NCBI GenBank assembly: GCA_035634255.1
Contig: DASQDI010000139.1
Coordinates: forward strand, 1-32,505
Length of the DNA stretch: 32,505 bases
Direction: 5' to 3'
From: DATLMR01 sp035634255
Lineage (GTDB): Bacteria > Acidobacteriota > Blastocatellia > UBA7656
Shown here: positions 15,569 through 24,763 of the stretch, one piece after another
Position numbering within the stretch: the stretch's first letter is position 1
Layout: each line of letters begins with the position of its first letter
The notes under the pieces: model-generated
Told to the model about the DNA's origin: nothing
The model's database searches: none
Seen by the model: the letters and a program-made list of their open reading frames with translations, nothing else
Translations under genes and position numbers: made by a program

Positions 15569-16237
15569 ATGGGAATATTCACCGGATTGATAATGGAAGT
15601 GGGCCGCGTGCGCCGCATTGACCGGCGCGCGGACGGGGCTTACTTTATTATCGACTGCCGCAAGGTCCTGGACGGCACCCGGGTAGGCGATTCGATCTCG
15701 ATCAACGGGGTCGACCTCACGGCGACAGAGCTGGGGCCGGATTACTTCAGCGCGGACGGCTCGCTCGAGACGTTGAGGCGCTCGACGCTCGGCCACCTCG
15801 CGCCCGGCAGCCGCGTGAACCTCGAGCGCGCGCTCGCGGTCGGGGAGCGCCTCGGCGGGCACATGGTTCAGGGGCACGTGGACGGGACTGTGGAGACAGT
15901 CAGGGCCGTGCCCGAAGGCAACGCGTACCGGATGCGGTTCAGGTTTGGTGACGATCTGGGCCGCTACATCGCTCTCAAAGGCTCGGTGGCTCTCGACGGC
16001 ATCAGCCTGACGGTCGCGGCCCTGGGCCGGGACTGGTTCGAAGTCGCGGTCATCCCGCACACGTGGAGGGAGACGACCCTCGCGCAGTTGAAGGGCGGCG
16101 ACCGCGTGAACATCGAGGTGGACGTGCTCGCCAAGTACGTCGAGCGGCTGTTGCAGCATGGCGTCGGGCGGCCCTCGGGGGCCGGGGAATCGGCGGGCAG
16201 GCTGTCCGTGGAATATTTGATGGACCAGGGTTATTGA
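15569..16237 (+). CDS. ribE: Riboflavin synthase, alpha subunit
   Basis: Dismutates two 6,7-dimethyl-8-ribityllumazine molecules to riboflavin. The 222-residue protein shows the two-fold internal repeat of the family: FTGLIMEVGRV ... SISINGVDLTATE in the first half and GHMVQGHVDGTVE ... VALDGISLTVAAL in the second. The GHxxxGHVD histidine segment is intact. In the first LTV loop Asp49 replaces the usual Cys (GVCLTV), which is often discussed as part of the active site. The start is fixed by the conserved N-terminus despite the absent ribosome binding site. The RibBA gene follows 51 bp later. Confidence 0.93.
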   Translation: MGIFTGLIMEVGRVRRIDRRADGAYFIIDCRKVLDGTRVGDSISINGVDLTATELGPDYFSADGSLETLRRSTLGHLAPGSRVNLERALAVGERLGGHMVQGHVDGTVETVRAVPEGNAYRMRFRFGDDLGRYIALKGSVALDGISLTVAALGRDWFEVAVIPHTWRETTLAQLKGGDRVNIEVDVLAKYVERLLQHGVGRPSGAGESAGRLSVEYLMDQGY

Positions 16238-16288
16238 AAGGCCGGGGCCGGAGGGGGCGACCGGCCCGTCGAGCCGCAAAGGATGCTT

Positions 16289-17506
16289 ATGCCATTTTCG
16301 ACGATTGAAGAAGCAGTGGAAGATTTCAAGGCGGGGCGCCTCGTCATCATCGTGGACGACGAAGACCGCGAGAACGAAGGCGACCTCGCCTGCGCGGCCG
16401 AGAAGGTCACGCCTGATCTCATCAATTTCATGGCCCGCTTCGGGCGGGGGCTCATATGCCTGTCGCTCACGGAGGAGCGGCTCGACGAGTTGCAGATACC
16501 GCTTCAGGTCTCGGAGGCGGACAACACCGCGAGCCGCAGCACGGCCTTCTGCATCTCCATCGAGGCGCGGCGCGGGGTAACCACGGGCATCAGCGCCGCC
16601 GACCGCGCCACGACCATTCAGGTCGCGGTAGACCCCCGATCAAGGCCGTCGGACCTCGCGAGGCCCGGCCACGTCTTCCCGCTCAGGGCGCGCAGGGGCG
16701 GGGTGCTCGTACGCGCGGGGCAGACCGAGGCGGTCGTCGACCTCGCGCGCATAGCCGGGCTCACCCCCGCCGGGGTCATCTGCGAAGTGATCAACGACGA
16801 CGGCACGATGGCGCGCCTGCCCCAGTTGAAGGCCTTCGCGCTCGAACACAACATCAAGATCATCTCGGTCGCACAGATCGTCAGCTACCGCATGGCGAAC
16901 GAAGTGCTTGTCCACCGCGCGTCCGAGGCTCAGGTGCCCACCGTCTACGGCGATTTCAAAGCATTCGCCTTCACCAACGAGATCACGAACGACGTCCACC
17001 TCGCGCTCGTGATGGGCGAGATCGAGCCGGACCGCAGCGTCCTCGTGCGCGTCCATTCGCAGTGCGTGCTCGGGGACGTGTTCGGCTCTTTGCGCGACGA
17101 CACGGGCTGGCAGTTGCAACGCTCGCTTGAGCTAATCGCATCAGAAGGCCGGGGCGTCCTGCTCTATCTGAAGCAGGAGGGGCGCGGCGTCGGGCTTGTG
17201 AACCAGCTCCGAGCGTACGGCCTGATGGACGAGCGCGACAAGGACGCGGTCGAGGCGGACGCAGAGGTCGTCGGGCTTACTAACATGGACCCGCGCGATT
17301 ATGGCATCGGCGCGCAGATTCTCAACCAGCTCGGGGTGCGCAAGATGCGGCTCATCACCAACCACCCCGTGAAGCGCGCGGCCATCGAGGGCTTCGGGCT
17401 TGAGATCACCGACCGCGTGGCGATAGAGATGGAGCCGAACCAGACGAACGAGAAAGTCCTGCGCGCGAGGAAAGAGAAGCTGGGGCACCTTCTCACGAAG
17501 GTCTAG
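16289..17506 (+). CDS. ribBA: RibBA: DHBP synthase fused to a GTP cyclohydrolase II-like domain with altered zinc site
   Basis: A bifunctional riboflavin-pathway protein by family. Numbering is from the ATG at 16289, which has AAAGG 7 nt upstream; an ATG two codons earlier has none at usable distance. Residues 1-205 are DHBP synthase (VDDEDRENEGD at 22-32, RPGHVFPLRA, EVINDDGTMAR); the GHTEA motif reads GQTEA with Gln145. Residues 206-405 are the cyclohydrolase II domain (VRVHSQC, YLKQEGRGVGL, DPRDYGIGAQIL, RLITNHP). The zinc motif C-x10-C-x-C keeps Cys259, but positions 270 and 272 are Asp and Thr (SLRDDTGWQL instead of SLRCDCG). No frameshift explains this. The first domain is probably active; the second may be inactive or zinc-free. 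Confidence 0.92.
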   Translation: MPFSTIEEAVEDFKAGRLVIIVDDEDRENEGDLACAAEKVTPDLINFMARFGRGLICLSLTEERLDELQIPLQVSEADNTASRSTAFCISIEARRGVTTGISAADRATTIQVAVDPRSRPSDLARPGHVFPLRARRGGVLVRAGQTEAVVDLARIAGLTPAGVICEVINDDGTMARLPQLKAFALEHNIKIISVAQIVSYRMANEVLVHRASEAQVPTVYGDFKAFAFTNEITNDVHLALVMGEIEPDRSVLVRVHSQCVLGDVFGSLRDDTGWQLQRSLELIASEGRGVLLYLKQEGRGVGLVNQLRAYGLMDERDKDAVEADAEVVGLTNMDPRDYGIGAQILNQLGVRKMRLITNHPVKRAAIEGFGLEITDRVAIEMEPNQTNEKVLRARKEKLGHLLTKV

Positions 17507-17528
17507 AGCGGATTCCACGCAGATGACG

Positions 17529-17568
17529 GCGGGGCACCCGCCGGAGATGGGCCGCGCGCCTGCCCCGC
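17529..17568. terminator. Hairpin after ribBA
   Basis: A perfect 8-bp stem GCGGGGCA/TGCCCCGC (17529-17536 with 17561-17568) encloses a 24-nt loop that is itself GC-rich. It lies 23 bp after the ribBA stop. No T-run follows, so the terminator role is weak. Confidence 0.3.
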
Positions 17569-17630
17569 GGCGTAAACCGATTCGTATTCTGCCTTAATTG
17601 TCGAATGGCGATCCAGGGGTCTACTCGTCT

Positions 17631-20600
17631 ATGCGCAAAAAAATTTTGGTAGGCGCACTCTCCCTGTTAGGTCTGATTCTATTAATCGCAATAGGTATCT
17701 TTATCTATATCCGCAGCGGGCGGCTCGACCTCCTCCTCCAGAGCCAGATCATCGCGAGCCTCGCGCAGATGGGCATCCGCGCCGAGATCGGCAGCACCCG
17801 CCTCGACATTCGCGGCTCGACCGTCACCCTCGGAGACATAAAGCTGTTCGCCCAGGCGGACAACCGGCAGATCGGGGTGGTCGAGAGCCTCGAAGCCAAG
17901 TTCTCCGTCGCGTCTTACCTTCAGCAGGAAGTCAACATAACGAGCGTTAAAGTGACGCGCCCGCAGGTGTGGGTGGAGGTGGACGAGCAGGGCCGCTCCA
18001 ACCTCGACTCCCTGCACGCCCCGCCCGAGACGGAGAAGAAGAGGGCGACCATAACCTTCCTTACCGCGCAGGTCACGGTCGAGGGCGCGGAGCTTAACTA
18101 CTCCGACCGGGCGCGCAACGTCACGGCGCTGCTGCCTAACCTTAACGCCACCTTCAACCCTAAGGTGCCTGCCGCGCTCGAAGACAGGATCAACCATGAA
18201 TTGATCGCCACCTTTAATAATGCCTGGGCGACCTACGAAGGGCGCAGGGTGGAGAACATCAGTACCGAGCTTCAGGCCGATGTCACCGAGTCGACCGCGA
18301 AGCTTTATAAGCTCATCGTGGATTCCGGTCTGGGGAGGGCGACCGCCGACGGGGACATTCTGGCTTTCAGCCCATTCCAATATGACCTGAAGGCGAAGAC
18401 GGACGTTAAGCTGGCGGAGGTCGCGCGCGTGTTCCAGCCCGACCTGCGGGTCAACGGGGAAGCGACCCTCGACGCGCGGGTGAAGGGGACCAGCGCGCAG
18501 TACAACGTCAACGGCAACATCCTTTCCGGCAGGCTCGACGCCGAAGGCTTTCGAGTCACCAACGTTCGCATCGACACGAACGTGACGGGCGAGGGGGACA
18601 AATACAACGCCACGGCCGACGTGAGTTCGGGCGCCGTGAGCGGGCCGAACGTCTCCATCAGCTCGGTCAGGCTGAGCGACGCGAGCGTGAATGGGACCGG
18701 CGCGGACTTCGACGTTACGGGCGGGCTGACGCTAGGCGCGTTGAAGAGCGGGAAGCTGAGCGTGAATAACCTGCGCGGGAGGTTCTCCGCGGACAACCAG
18801 AGGGTGAGCCTCTCGCAGATGTCGGCCGTCGCGCTCGGCGGCAGCGTCACGGGCAATGCGTCGGTGGCGTACGCGGGCGGGCAGTCGCGCGTCGAGGTCG
18901 AGTTCAGGTCGGTCGATCTGAATCAGGCCGCGACCCTCGCGTCGGCTCAGGACGTGACGGTCCGCGGGACGGCGAACGGGCGCGCGCGGCTCGCGTTCCC
19001 CGGCCTGAATTACAAGGCGGCGACCGGCAGGATCGACGCCGCGTTCGACGCCGCGATCTCCCCGCCGACGGAGGGTGCGGAAAGCGCCCCGGCGACGGGG
19101 CAGGTGAGCCTCGTCGCCACGGGGCGGGGGTTCAACGTCGAGAGGGCATTCGTGCGCTCGGCTTCGAGCGAGGTCACGGCGACCGGCGCGGTCGACTGGA
19201 ACGGGAGCGGCTCGCTTCAGGTAAATTTCCAGTCCCAGGACATGGCGGAAGTCCAGCGCGTGGTCGAAGCATTCAACCTCATACCGCAGGAGGTCAAAGA
19301 GCAGTACGCCGTGCAGCTGACCGGCCCCGGCTCGTTCGAAGGCCGCGTGCAGGGCCGCCTCGCCTCGCCCAGCGTGCAGGGCCGGCTCAGGCTTGAGGGC
19401 ATCGAGACGCAGGGCCAGCCGTTCGGCTCGTTCGAAGGCAACCTAGCCTACAGCCCCTCGGCGGTCCGGATCGAAGACGCGTCTTTGGTGCGGCCCGACG
19501 GCTCGCGCGCCGACTTCACGGTCAACGCGCCCCTGAGCGGCGAGAACAACATCGCCGTGAAAGCCAACGTGCAGAACTTCGACCTGCCCGCGATAGTTCG
19601 GCTCGCCTCGCCCGGCCTCTCGGACGTTGTCGGCAAGGGGGCCATCACCGGCACGGTCGACCTGCGCGGGCTGCCCGGCCCGCGGACCATCGAAGGGACC
19701 GCGGACCTGACGCTCTCCTCGGCCGAATTCAACATCCCGTCCGCCGAAGAAGGCGAGGAGACGAAAACGGTCTCCGTACCCGAATTCATCGGGAAGATCA
19801 CTCTGGCTAACTCGGTCGTGAGCGTTCAGGATTTGCGCCTTCAGGCGGGCGGCAGCACCATAGCCGGGCAGGGCACCTTCAACCTCGACACCTACGCCTA
19901 CCAGATTAACGCCGAGGGCAAAGACATCGACCTGAGCCAGGTGGCCGACGCCTTCACGAATAAGGTTCAGCTGGCCGGGAACGCCGACGTCAACGTGACG
20001 GGGCAGGGGATATGGAAGGACTGGCGCGACATCGACATCAACGCGACTATTCAGGGCGAGGCCGTCCGCGTGAACGGCCGCGACCTCGGGGACGCGAAGC
20101 TCGTGGCCTTCACGGAGGACGGCCTGCTCAAGGTCGAAGCCACCGCGAACGTGCTCGATCAGCCGCGCACGCTCGCCGCGAACATCGACCTGCGCGACCC
20201 GAAAAATTACCCCGTCAGCGCCAGCCTCGAATTCACGGACACGGAGCTCGGGCCTTACCTCGGCCTGGTCGACCCGCAGCTCTCGCAGCTTACGGGGCGG
20301 GCCACGGGCTCGGTCCGCGTGGGCGGGTCCCTGCTCAACGAGCAGGGCGACTTTTCGGCCGACCGCATACAGGCCGTCGCGACTCTGACGAAGCTTGAGA
20401 TCGGGAGCACCATAGCCGACGGCCGCCGCTACACGATCACGAATCAGGGCGACATCGTGATCACGGCGACCGGGCAAGGGATCACCCTCAATAACGTCAC
20501 CTTCGCGGGCGAGGGGACGAGCGTAACCATAGGCGGGACGATTGCCCGCGCGGGCGGGCCCGCGTCGAGCCTTCAGATAAATGGCGACGTCAACCTCCGC

Positions 20601-21872
20601 CTCATCTCTTCGTTCACCTCCGCGTTCTTCACCACGGGCCTCGCGAGGGTCGAGGCGACGCTCGGCGGTTCGCTCGAATCCCCGCAGCTCATGGGCTTCG
20701 TCAACCTGCGGGACGTGAGCCTGCGCGTCGTCGACGTGCCGCTCTCGCTCTCGCGCGGGAACGGGCAGATCAGGTTCACCGCCAACCAGGCGTTGATCGA
20801 GAACTTCACGGCGGCCACCCCCGGCGGGGGCACGATCAGGGTCGAGGGGGGGGCGGCGCTCGCGGGGCTAGTGCCCGAGCGGTTCCGCGTAGACATCAAC
20901 GCCGACCAGGTCGCTATGGAGTTCCCGCGCGATACGCGGACGGTCTTCGACTCGGAGATGAGCCTGCAAGGTAACAGGCGCGTGCAGGTCCTGACCGGCA
21001 ACATCTACGTCCGCAGGTCTTCTTACACCAGAGACATCAGGATCGAAGAGCTCCTCACCGGGGGCCCGTTCGGGGACGACTTCCTCGCCATCGGCCCCGG
21101 CGGCGGCGGCGGCGGCACCCTGTCCGGCCCGCGCGTAACGCTCGACCTTCGGGTCGAGGCCGACAACACGATCACCATCCAGAACAACCTCGCCGACGCG
21201 GTCGCGAGCGCTTTCCTGAACATACGCGGGACCACCTCGGAGCCCCTGGTCTCCGGGCGAATCCAGCTGGCGCGCGGCACCCTCGAATTCCGCAACGAGC
21301 GCCACGAGATCACGCGCGGCATCATCACCCTGCCGCCGCGCAGGGACGCGGACCCCATACTCGACATCCAGTCCGAGGCCGACATCCAGGGCTACCGGAT
21401 CACCACGGCCTTCTCCGGCTCGCTCTCGAAACTGGAGACGACCTTGAGGTCCGACCCCGAGCTCCCCGAGGCCGACATCATCTCGCTCGTGCTGACGGGC
21501 AACGTGGCGGGCGACATCAGCACGGCGGCCGCGGCGACTCAGACCGGCCTCGGCCTCGCGCAGTCGATCCTTTCGGCTTCGCTCTCGGAGCGGCTCGAAC
21601 AGGGCACGCAGAGGTTGTTCGGCATCAGCCGCTTCTCAATCGACCCCTTGATCGTCGGCAGGGGGAGCGACCCGACCGCGAGGATCACCATCGGCCAGCG
21701 CATCGCGAAGAACCTGACCGTCACCTATTCGCAGAACCTCACATCCGGGCCTTCCGGCATAGACCGGATCGTGCTGGTGGAGTACCGTTTGAGCAATCGC
21801 TTCTCAATCGTCGGGTTCAGGAACGAGCGCGGGGAGCTCGGCTTTGACGTGCGCGTGCGCCGGAGGTTCTGA
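17631..21872 (+). CDS. tamB: TamB/AsmA-like envelope protein
   Basis: A 1413-residue inner-membrane-anchored, periplasm-spanning protein of the TamB/AsmA-like family, implicated in outer-membrane assembly and lipid transport. An N-terminal helix (about 6-29, ILVGALSLLGLILLIAIGIFIY) is followed by an AsmA-like segment and long beta-repeat sequence dominated by alternating polar and hydrophobic residues. The C-terminal 400 or so residues match the TamB (DUF490) domain: SEADIQGYRIT, LPEADIISLVLTGN, and an end in GFDVRVRRRF. The ATG (MRKKILVG) is preferred over an upstream TTG at 17598. A Gly-rich loop (GPGGGGGGTLSG) sits near residue 1155. The BamA-like gene follows at once. Confidence 0.93.
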   Translation: MRKKILVGALSLLGLILLIAIGIFIYIRSGRLDLLLQSQIIASLAQMGIRAEIGSTRLDIRGSTVTLGDIKLFAQADNRQIGVVESLEAKFSVASYLQQEVNITSVKVTRPQVWVEVDEQGRSNLDSLHAPPETEKKRATITFLTAQVTVEGAELNYSDRARNVTALLPNLNATFNPKVPAALEDRINHELIATFNNAWATYEGRRVENISTELQADVTESTAKLYKLIVDSGLGRATADGDILAFSPFQYDLKAKTDVKLAEVARVFQPDLRVNGEATLDARVKGTSAQYNVNGNILSGRLDAEGFRVTNVRIDTNVTGEGDKYNATADVSSGAVSGPNVSISSVRLSDASVNGTGADFDVTGGLTLGALKSGKLSVNNLRGRFSADNQRVSLSQMSAVALGGSVTGNASVAYAGGQSRVEVEFRSVDLNQAATLASAQDVTVRGTANGRARLAFPGLNYKAATGRIDAAFDAAISPPTEGAESAPATGQVSLVATGRGFNVERAFVRSASSEVTATGAVDWNGSGSLQVNFQSQDMAEVQRVVEAFNLIPQEVKEQYAVQLTGPGSFEGRVQGRLASPSVQGRLRLEGIETQGQPFGSFEGNLAYSPSAVRIEDASLVRPDGSRADFTVNAPLSGENNIAVKANVQNFDLPAIVRLASPGLSDVVGKGAITGTVDLRGLPGPRTIEGTADLTLSSAEFNIPSAEEGEETKTVSVPEFIGKITLANSVVSVQDLRLQAGGSTIAGQGTFNLDTYAYQINAEGKDIDLSQVADAFTNKVQLAGNADVNVTGQGIWKDWRDIDINATIQGEAVRVNGRDLGDAKLVAFTEDGLLKVEATANVLDQPRTLAANIDLRDPKNYPVSASLEFTDTELGPYLGLVDPQLSQLTGRATGSVRVGGSLLNEQGDFSADRIQAVATLTKLEIGSTIADGRRYTITNQGDIVITATGQGITLNNVTFAGEGTSVTIGGTIARAGGPASSLQINGDVNLRLISSFTSAFFTTGLARVEATLGGSLESPQLMGFVNLRDVSLRVVDVPLSLSRGNGQIRFTANQALIENFTAATPGGGTIRVEGGAALAGLVPERFRVDINADQVAMEFPRDTRTVFDSEMSLQGNRRVQVLTGNIYVRRSSYTRDIRIEELLTGGPFGDDFLAIGPGGGGGGTLSGPRVTLDLRVEADNTITIQNNLADAVASAFLNIRGTTSEPLVSGRIQLARGTLEFRNERHEITRGIITLPPRRDADPILDIQSEADIQGYRITTAFSGSLSKLETTLRSDPELPEADIISLVLTGNVAGDISTAAAATQTGLGLAQSILSASLSERLEQGTQRLFGISRFSIDPLIVGRGSDPTARITIGQRIAKNLTVTYSQNLTSGPSGIDRIVLVEYRLSNRFSIVGFRNERGELGFDVRVRRRF

Positions 21873-21893
21873 GGGCGGCGGAAGTTTTGGTTT

Positions 21894-21909
21894 TCAAATT
21901 TCAATTTGA
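21894..21909. repeat. AT-rich inverted repeat between tamB and bamA
   Basis: TCAAATT-TC-AATTTGA is a perfect 7-bp inverted repeat in an AT-rich stretch unlike the flanking genes. It reaches into the first proposed TTG start of bamA, which weakens that start. Confidence 0.4.
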
Positions 21910-24761
21910 GATTGAGCTTGGGTAAACAAAAAGAGAATTCGATAAGAGTGATCCGGCCCCTGGCCGCCATCGTCATTTTCCTCGTCGCCTCGTCGGCCTC
22001 CGCGCGGGCGAGCCAGGTGGGGGAGTTCCTCGGGCGGCGCGTGACGAGCGTCCAGATCGAGATCGAAGGCGCGCCCGGCAGCAGCGTCGTGGAGATGCAG
22101 GGCCTGCTCGAAGTGGCACCGGGCCAGGACTACTCGCCCGTCCGCATACGCGATTCGCTCGCGAAGCTCTACCGGTCGGGGTTAATCAGCGCCGCCCGAG
22201 TTGAGGGGACGCCCGTCGGCGCGGACGGGGTCTCTTTGCGATTCATCGTCCGGCCGCAGGCGCGGATCGACAACGTGATCTTCGAAGGCGAGACGAACTT
22301 CCCCACTAACGAGCTGAGGGCGAGGCTGAACCAGCTCGACCCCGGAGAGAGGCTGTCGGAAGGCGCGGTGACTCGCGGCGTCTCGGACTTGCAGGCTTTC
22401 TACGCCGCCAGGGGTTACTACAGGGCGCAGATCACTACCGAGATCCGGCTCGACCCGACCGGCACGCGCGCCGTCGTGGTCTACAAGGTCGCCCCCGGCG
22501 AGCAGGCCCGCGTCTCGAAGTTCACCGTCAACGTGACGGGCGAGCGGCTCGACCTGTCCGGGATCAGGCACTCGGTCGTGGAGGGGCAGCCCTTCATGCA
22601 GTCCCTCGTCCGCGAGGAGGCGGGGCGCATAAGGGAGGTCTACCTCAGTCAAAACTTCCTGGCCGTCCGCGTCACCAACAACGTCACCAACGACCCGGAG
22701 ACCAACACGGTCGCGGTCACGATCAACGTCGAATCCGGCCCGCGCGTGGCCGTGCTGGTCGAGGGCCTTGAGATCGACGACGACACGAAGCGGGAGGTGT
22801 TCCCGTTCTACGCGCAGGGCGGCATAGACGAATTCAGCCTCGAAGAGGGCCGGCGCAGGCTTGAGGATTACGCGCAACGCAAAGGGTATTTCTTCGCCGA
22901 GGTGACGAAGCCCGACCCGCCCGCTCAGCCGGCCTCGGCGGTCGATCTGGTCTACAGGGTCGAGCCGGGGAGGCGCTTCAAGCTGACCGACATCGACATT
23001 CAGGGCCTCGACGCCATACCTTCGCAGACGCTTCAGGGGGAGTTCAAGTCGAAGACGGCTTCCTTCATCCCCCTGTTCGGGGGCGGGCGCGGCATCACCA
23101 GCAACGACTTCCTCCGGCAGGACGCGAACCTCATCCTGCGCAGGCTCCGCGAGATCGGCTACCGCAGGGCCACCGTCGAAGTGCTCCGCGGCGTCTCCCC
23201 GACCGGAGACAATCTCATCATCACGTTCGACGTGGCGCAGGGGCCGCGCACCTACATCGAAGACATCGGCATCCGCGGCAACACCGTGCTCACCGGGGAC
23301 GAACTGCGCGACCGCCTGACCATCAAGCCGCAGGACCCGTTCGTCACGAGCGACATAAGCCGGAGCGCCGACCAGCTGCTCTCCGCCTACAACCTGAGGG
23401 GCTACGCGCTGGCGGAGGTCTTCTCGGAGCTCGTCGACATCGGGAACGTCGACGGGCAGGACAGGGTCCGCGTGGTCTTCGCCATAACCGAAGGGAATCG
23501 CGTAAAGATACGGCAGGTGCAGACGCGCGGGATAGCCGTGACCAACGAGGGGAGGCTGGAGCGCAACTTCTACCTCTTCAAGGAGGGCGACTACCTCCGC
23601 CTCGATCAGCTTCAGGAGACCGAGCGCATCCTGTACGACACCAACGCCTTCAGCTCCGTCAACATCACGAGCGAGCCGGTCGGCGAGACGGTCAACGGGC
23701 TCCAGCAGAGGGACGTGATCGTCAACGTCGTGGAGGCGAAGCGGTACGACCTGGTCTACGGCTTCGGGTTCCAGACCAACCGGAGCGATAAGACCGTGCC
23801 GGGGCTCAGCGCCCTGAACGGCGCGCGCGGGCTCGTGCAGCTTACGAACAACAACATGTTCGGCAAGCTCTACACCGGCAGCGCGCAGGTCCGCGTGAGC
23901 CAGACCGAACTGCTCGGCGCGGTCTCTTTCCAAAACCCCCGGCCGCTCGGCAATAACTACCCGGTCCTGATCTCGGTCTTCGCGAGGAGGCTCGCGGAGA
24001 AGTCCTTCAACTCCGACCGCTACACGGCCCTGATACAGGTCGAGCGGAGGCTCTCGCCCGTGACCCTGATGTACCTCAGTTACAACTTCGAGCGCATCAG
24101 CAACTACAACCTCGACGTGAGCCCGGAAGAGATCGAGCGCAACCGGACGGCGGTGCGGCTCGGCCGCATAGGCCCGAGCTTCGCGCGCGATACCCGCGAC
24201 AACGCCTTCGACGCGAGCTCGGGGACCTTCACGCTCGGCAGCCTCTACTACGCTTCGACCTTCCTGGGTGGCAACGAAAAGTTCATAAAGATGCTGGTCG
24301 AGCACAGCCGCTACTACGCGATAAGCAGATTCCGCGACACGGTCTACTCCGTCTCCGGCCGCCTGGGGCTCGCGTCCCCCTTCGGGGGCAGGGACTCCCT
24401 GCCCATCTCCGAGAGGTTCTTCGGCGGCGGGGCGCGCGACCTGCGCGGGTTCGGGTTTGAGGAGGCCGGGCCTCAGGTCAACGGGCGGCCCCTGGGCGGC
24501 AACGCGGTCCTGGTGATAAATAACGAGCTGCGGTTCCCGATCTACAGGTTCCTGGGCGGGTCCGTGTTCGCCGACACCGGCAACGTCTTCCGGAGGGTGA
24601 GGGACATCAGGCCCTCGAACATAACGCAGACGGTCGGGTTCGGCCTGAGAATCAATACGCCCGTGGGGCCCGTGCGCTTCGACCTCGGGTTCCTCGTGAT
24701 AAACAAGCCCGATAACGTGCCGAGCTTCCGCAGGCACTTTACGCTCGGTTCGAGTTTCTGA
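21906..24761 (+). CDS. bamA: Omp85/BamA-family outer-membrane assembly protein with seven POTRA-like domains
   Basis: Outer-membrane beta-barrel assembly or translocation protein. With the TTG at 21906 it has 951 residues; a GTG at 21948 would give a tidier signal peptide (VIRPLAAIVIFLVASSASARAS). Seven successive POTRA-like repeats can be parsed, at about 44-117, 118-198, 199-278, 279-355, 356-446, 447-530 and 531-611. Each ends in a V-x-x-G/A turn before the next beta strand. The barrel (612-951) has the conserved lid-lock motif DLRGFGFEEAGP and the terminal aromatic residue (TLGSSF). E. coli BamA has five POTRAs and about 810 residues. Clustering with tamB and a SurA-like gene supports a BamA or TamA role; BamA is preferred from the number of POTRAs. 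Confidence 0.92.
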   Translation: MRLSLGKQKENSIRVIRPLAAIVIFLVASSASARASQVGEFLGRRVTSVQIEIEGAPGSSVVEMQGLLEVAPGQDYSPVRIRDSLAKLYRSGLISAARVEGTPVGADGVSLRFIVRPQARIDNVIFEGETNFPTNELRARLNQLDPGERLSEGAVTRGVSDLQAFYAARGYYRAQITTEIRLDPTGTRAVVVYKVAPGEQARVSKFTVNVTGERLDLSGIRHSVVEGQPFMQSLVREEAGRIREVYLSQNFLAVRVTNNVTNDPETNTVAVTINVESGPRVAVLVEGLEIDDDTKREVFPFYAQGGIDEFSLEEGRRRLEDYAQRKGYFFAEVTKPDPPAQPASAVDLVYRVEPGRRFKLTDIDIQGLDAIPSQTLQGEFKSKTASFIPLFGGGRGITSNDFLRQDANLILRRLREIGYRRATVEVLRGVSPTGDNLIITFDVAQGPRTYIEDIGIRGNTVLTGDELRDRLTIKPQDPFVTSDISRSADQLLSAYNLRGYALAEVFSELVDIGNVDGQDRVRVVFAITEGNRVKIRQVQTRGIAVTNEGRLERNFYLFKEGDYLRLDQLQETERILYDTNAFSSVNITSEPVGETVNGLQQRDVIVNVVEAKRYDLVYGFGFQTNRSDKTVPGLSALNGARGLVQLTNNNMFGKLYTGSAQVRVSQTELLGAVSFQNPRPLGNNYPVLISVFARRLAEKSFNSDRYTALIQVERRLSPVTLMYLSYNFERISNYNLDVSPEEIERNRTAVRLGRIGPSFARDTRDNAFDASSGTFTLGSLYYASTFLGGNEKFIKMLVEHSRYYAISRFRDTVYSVSGRLGLASPFGGRDSLPISERFFGGGARDLRGFGFEEAGPQVNGRPLGGNAVLVINNELRFPIYRFLGGSVFADTGNVFRRVRDIRPSNITQTVGFGLRINTPVGPVRFDLGFLVINKPDNVPSFRRHFTLGSSF

Positions 24762-24763
24762 TC

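Noticed and set aside
22182..24737. 851-codon open frame on the minus strand opposite bamA
   Set aside because: It is antisense to a clear Omp85 protein, has biased Arg/Val/Asp/Leu composition and no recognisable domain; long antisense frames are expected in GC-rich coding DNA.
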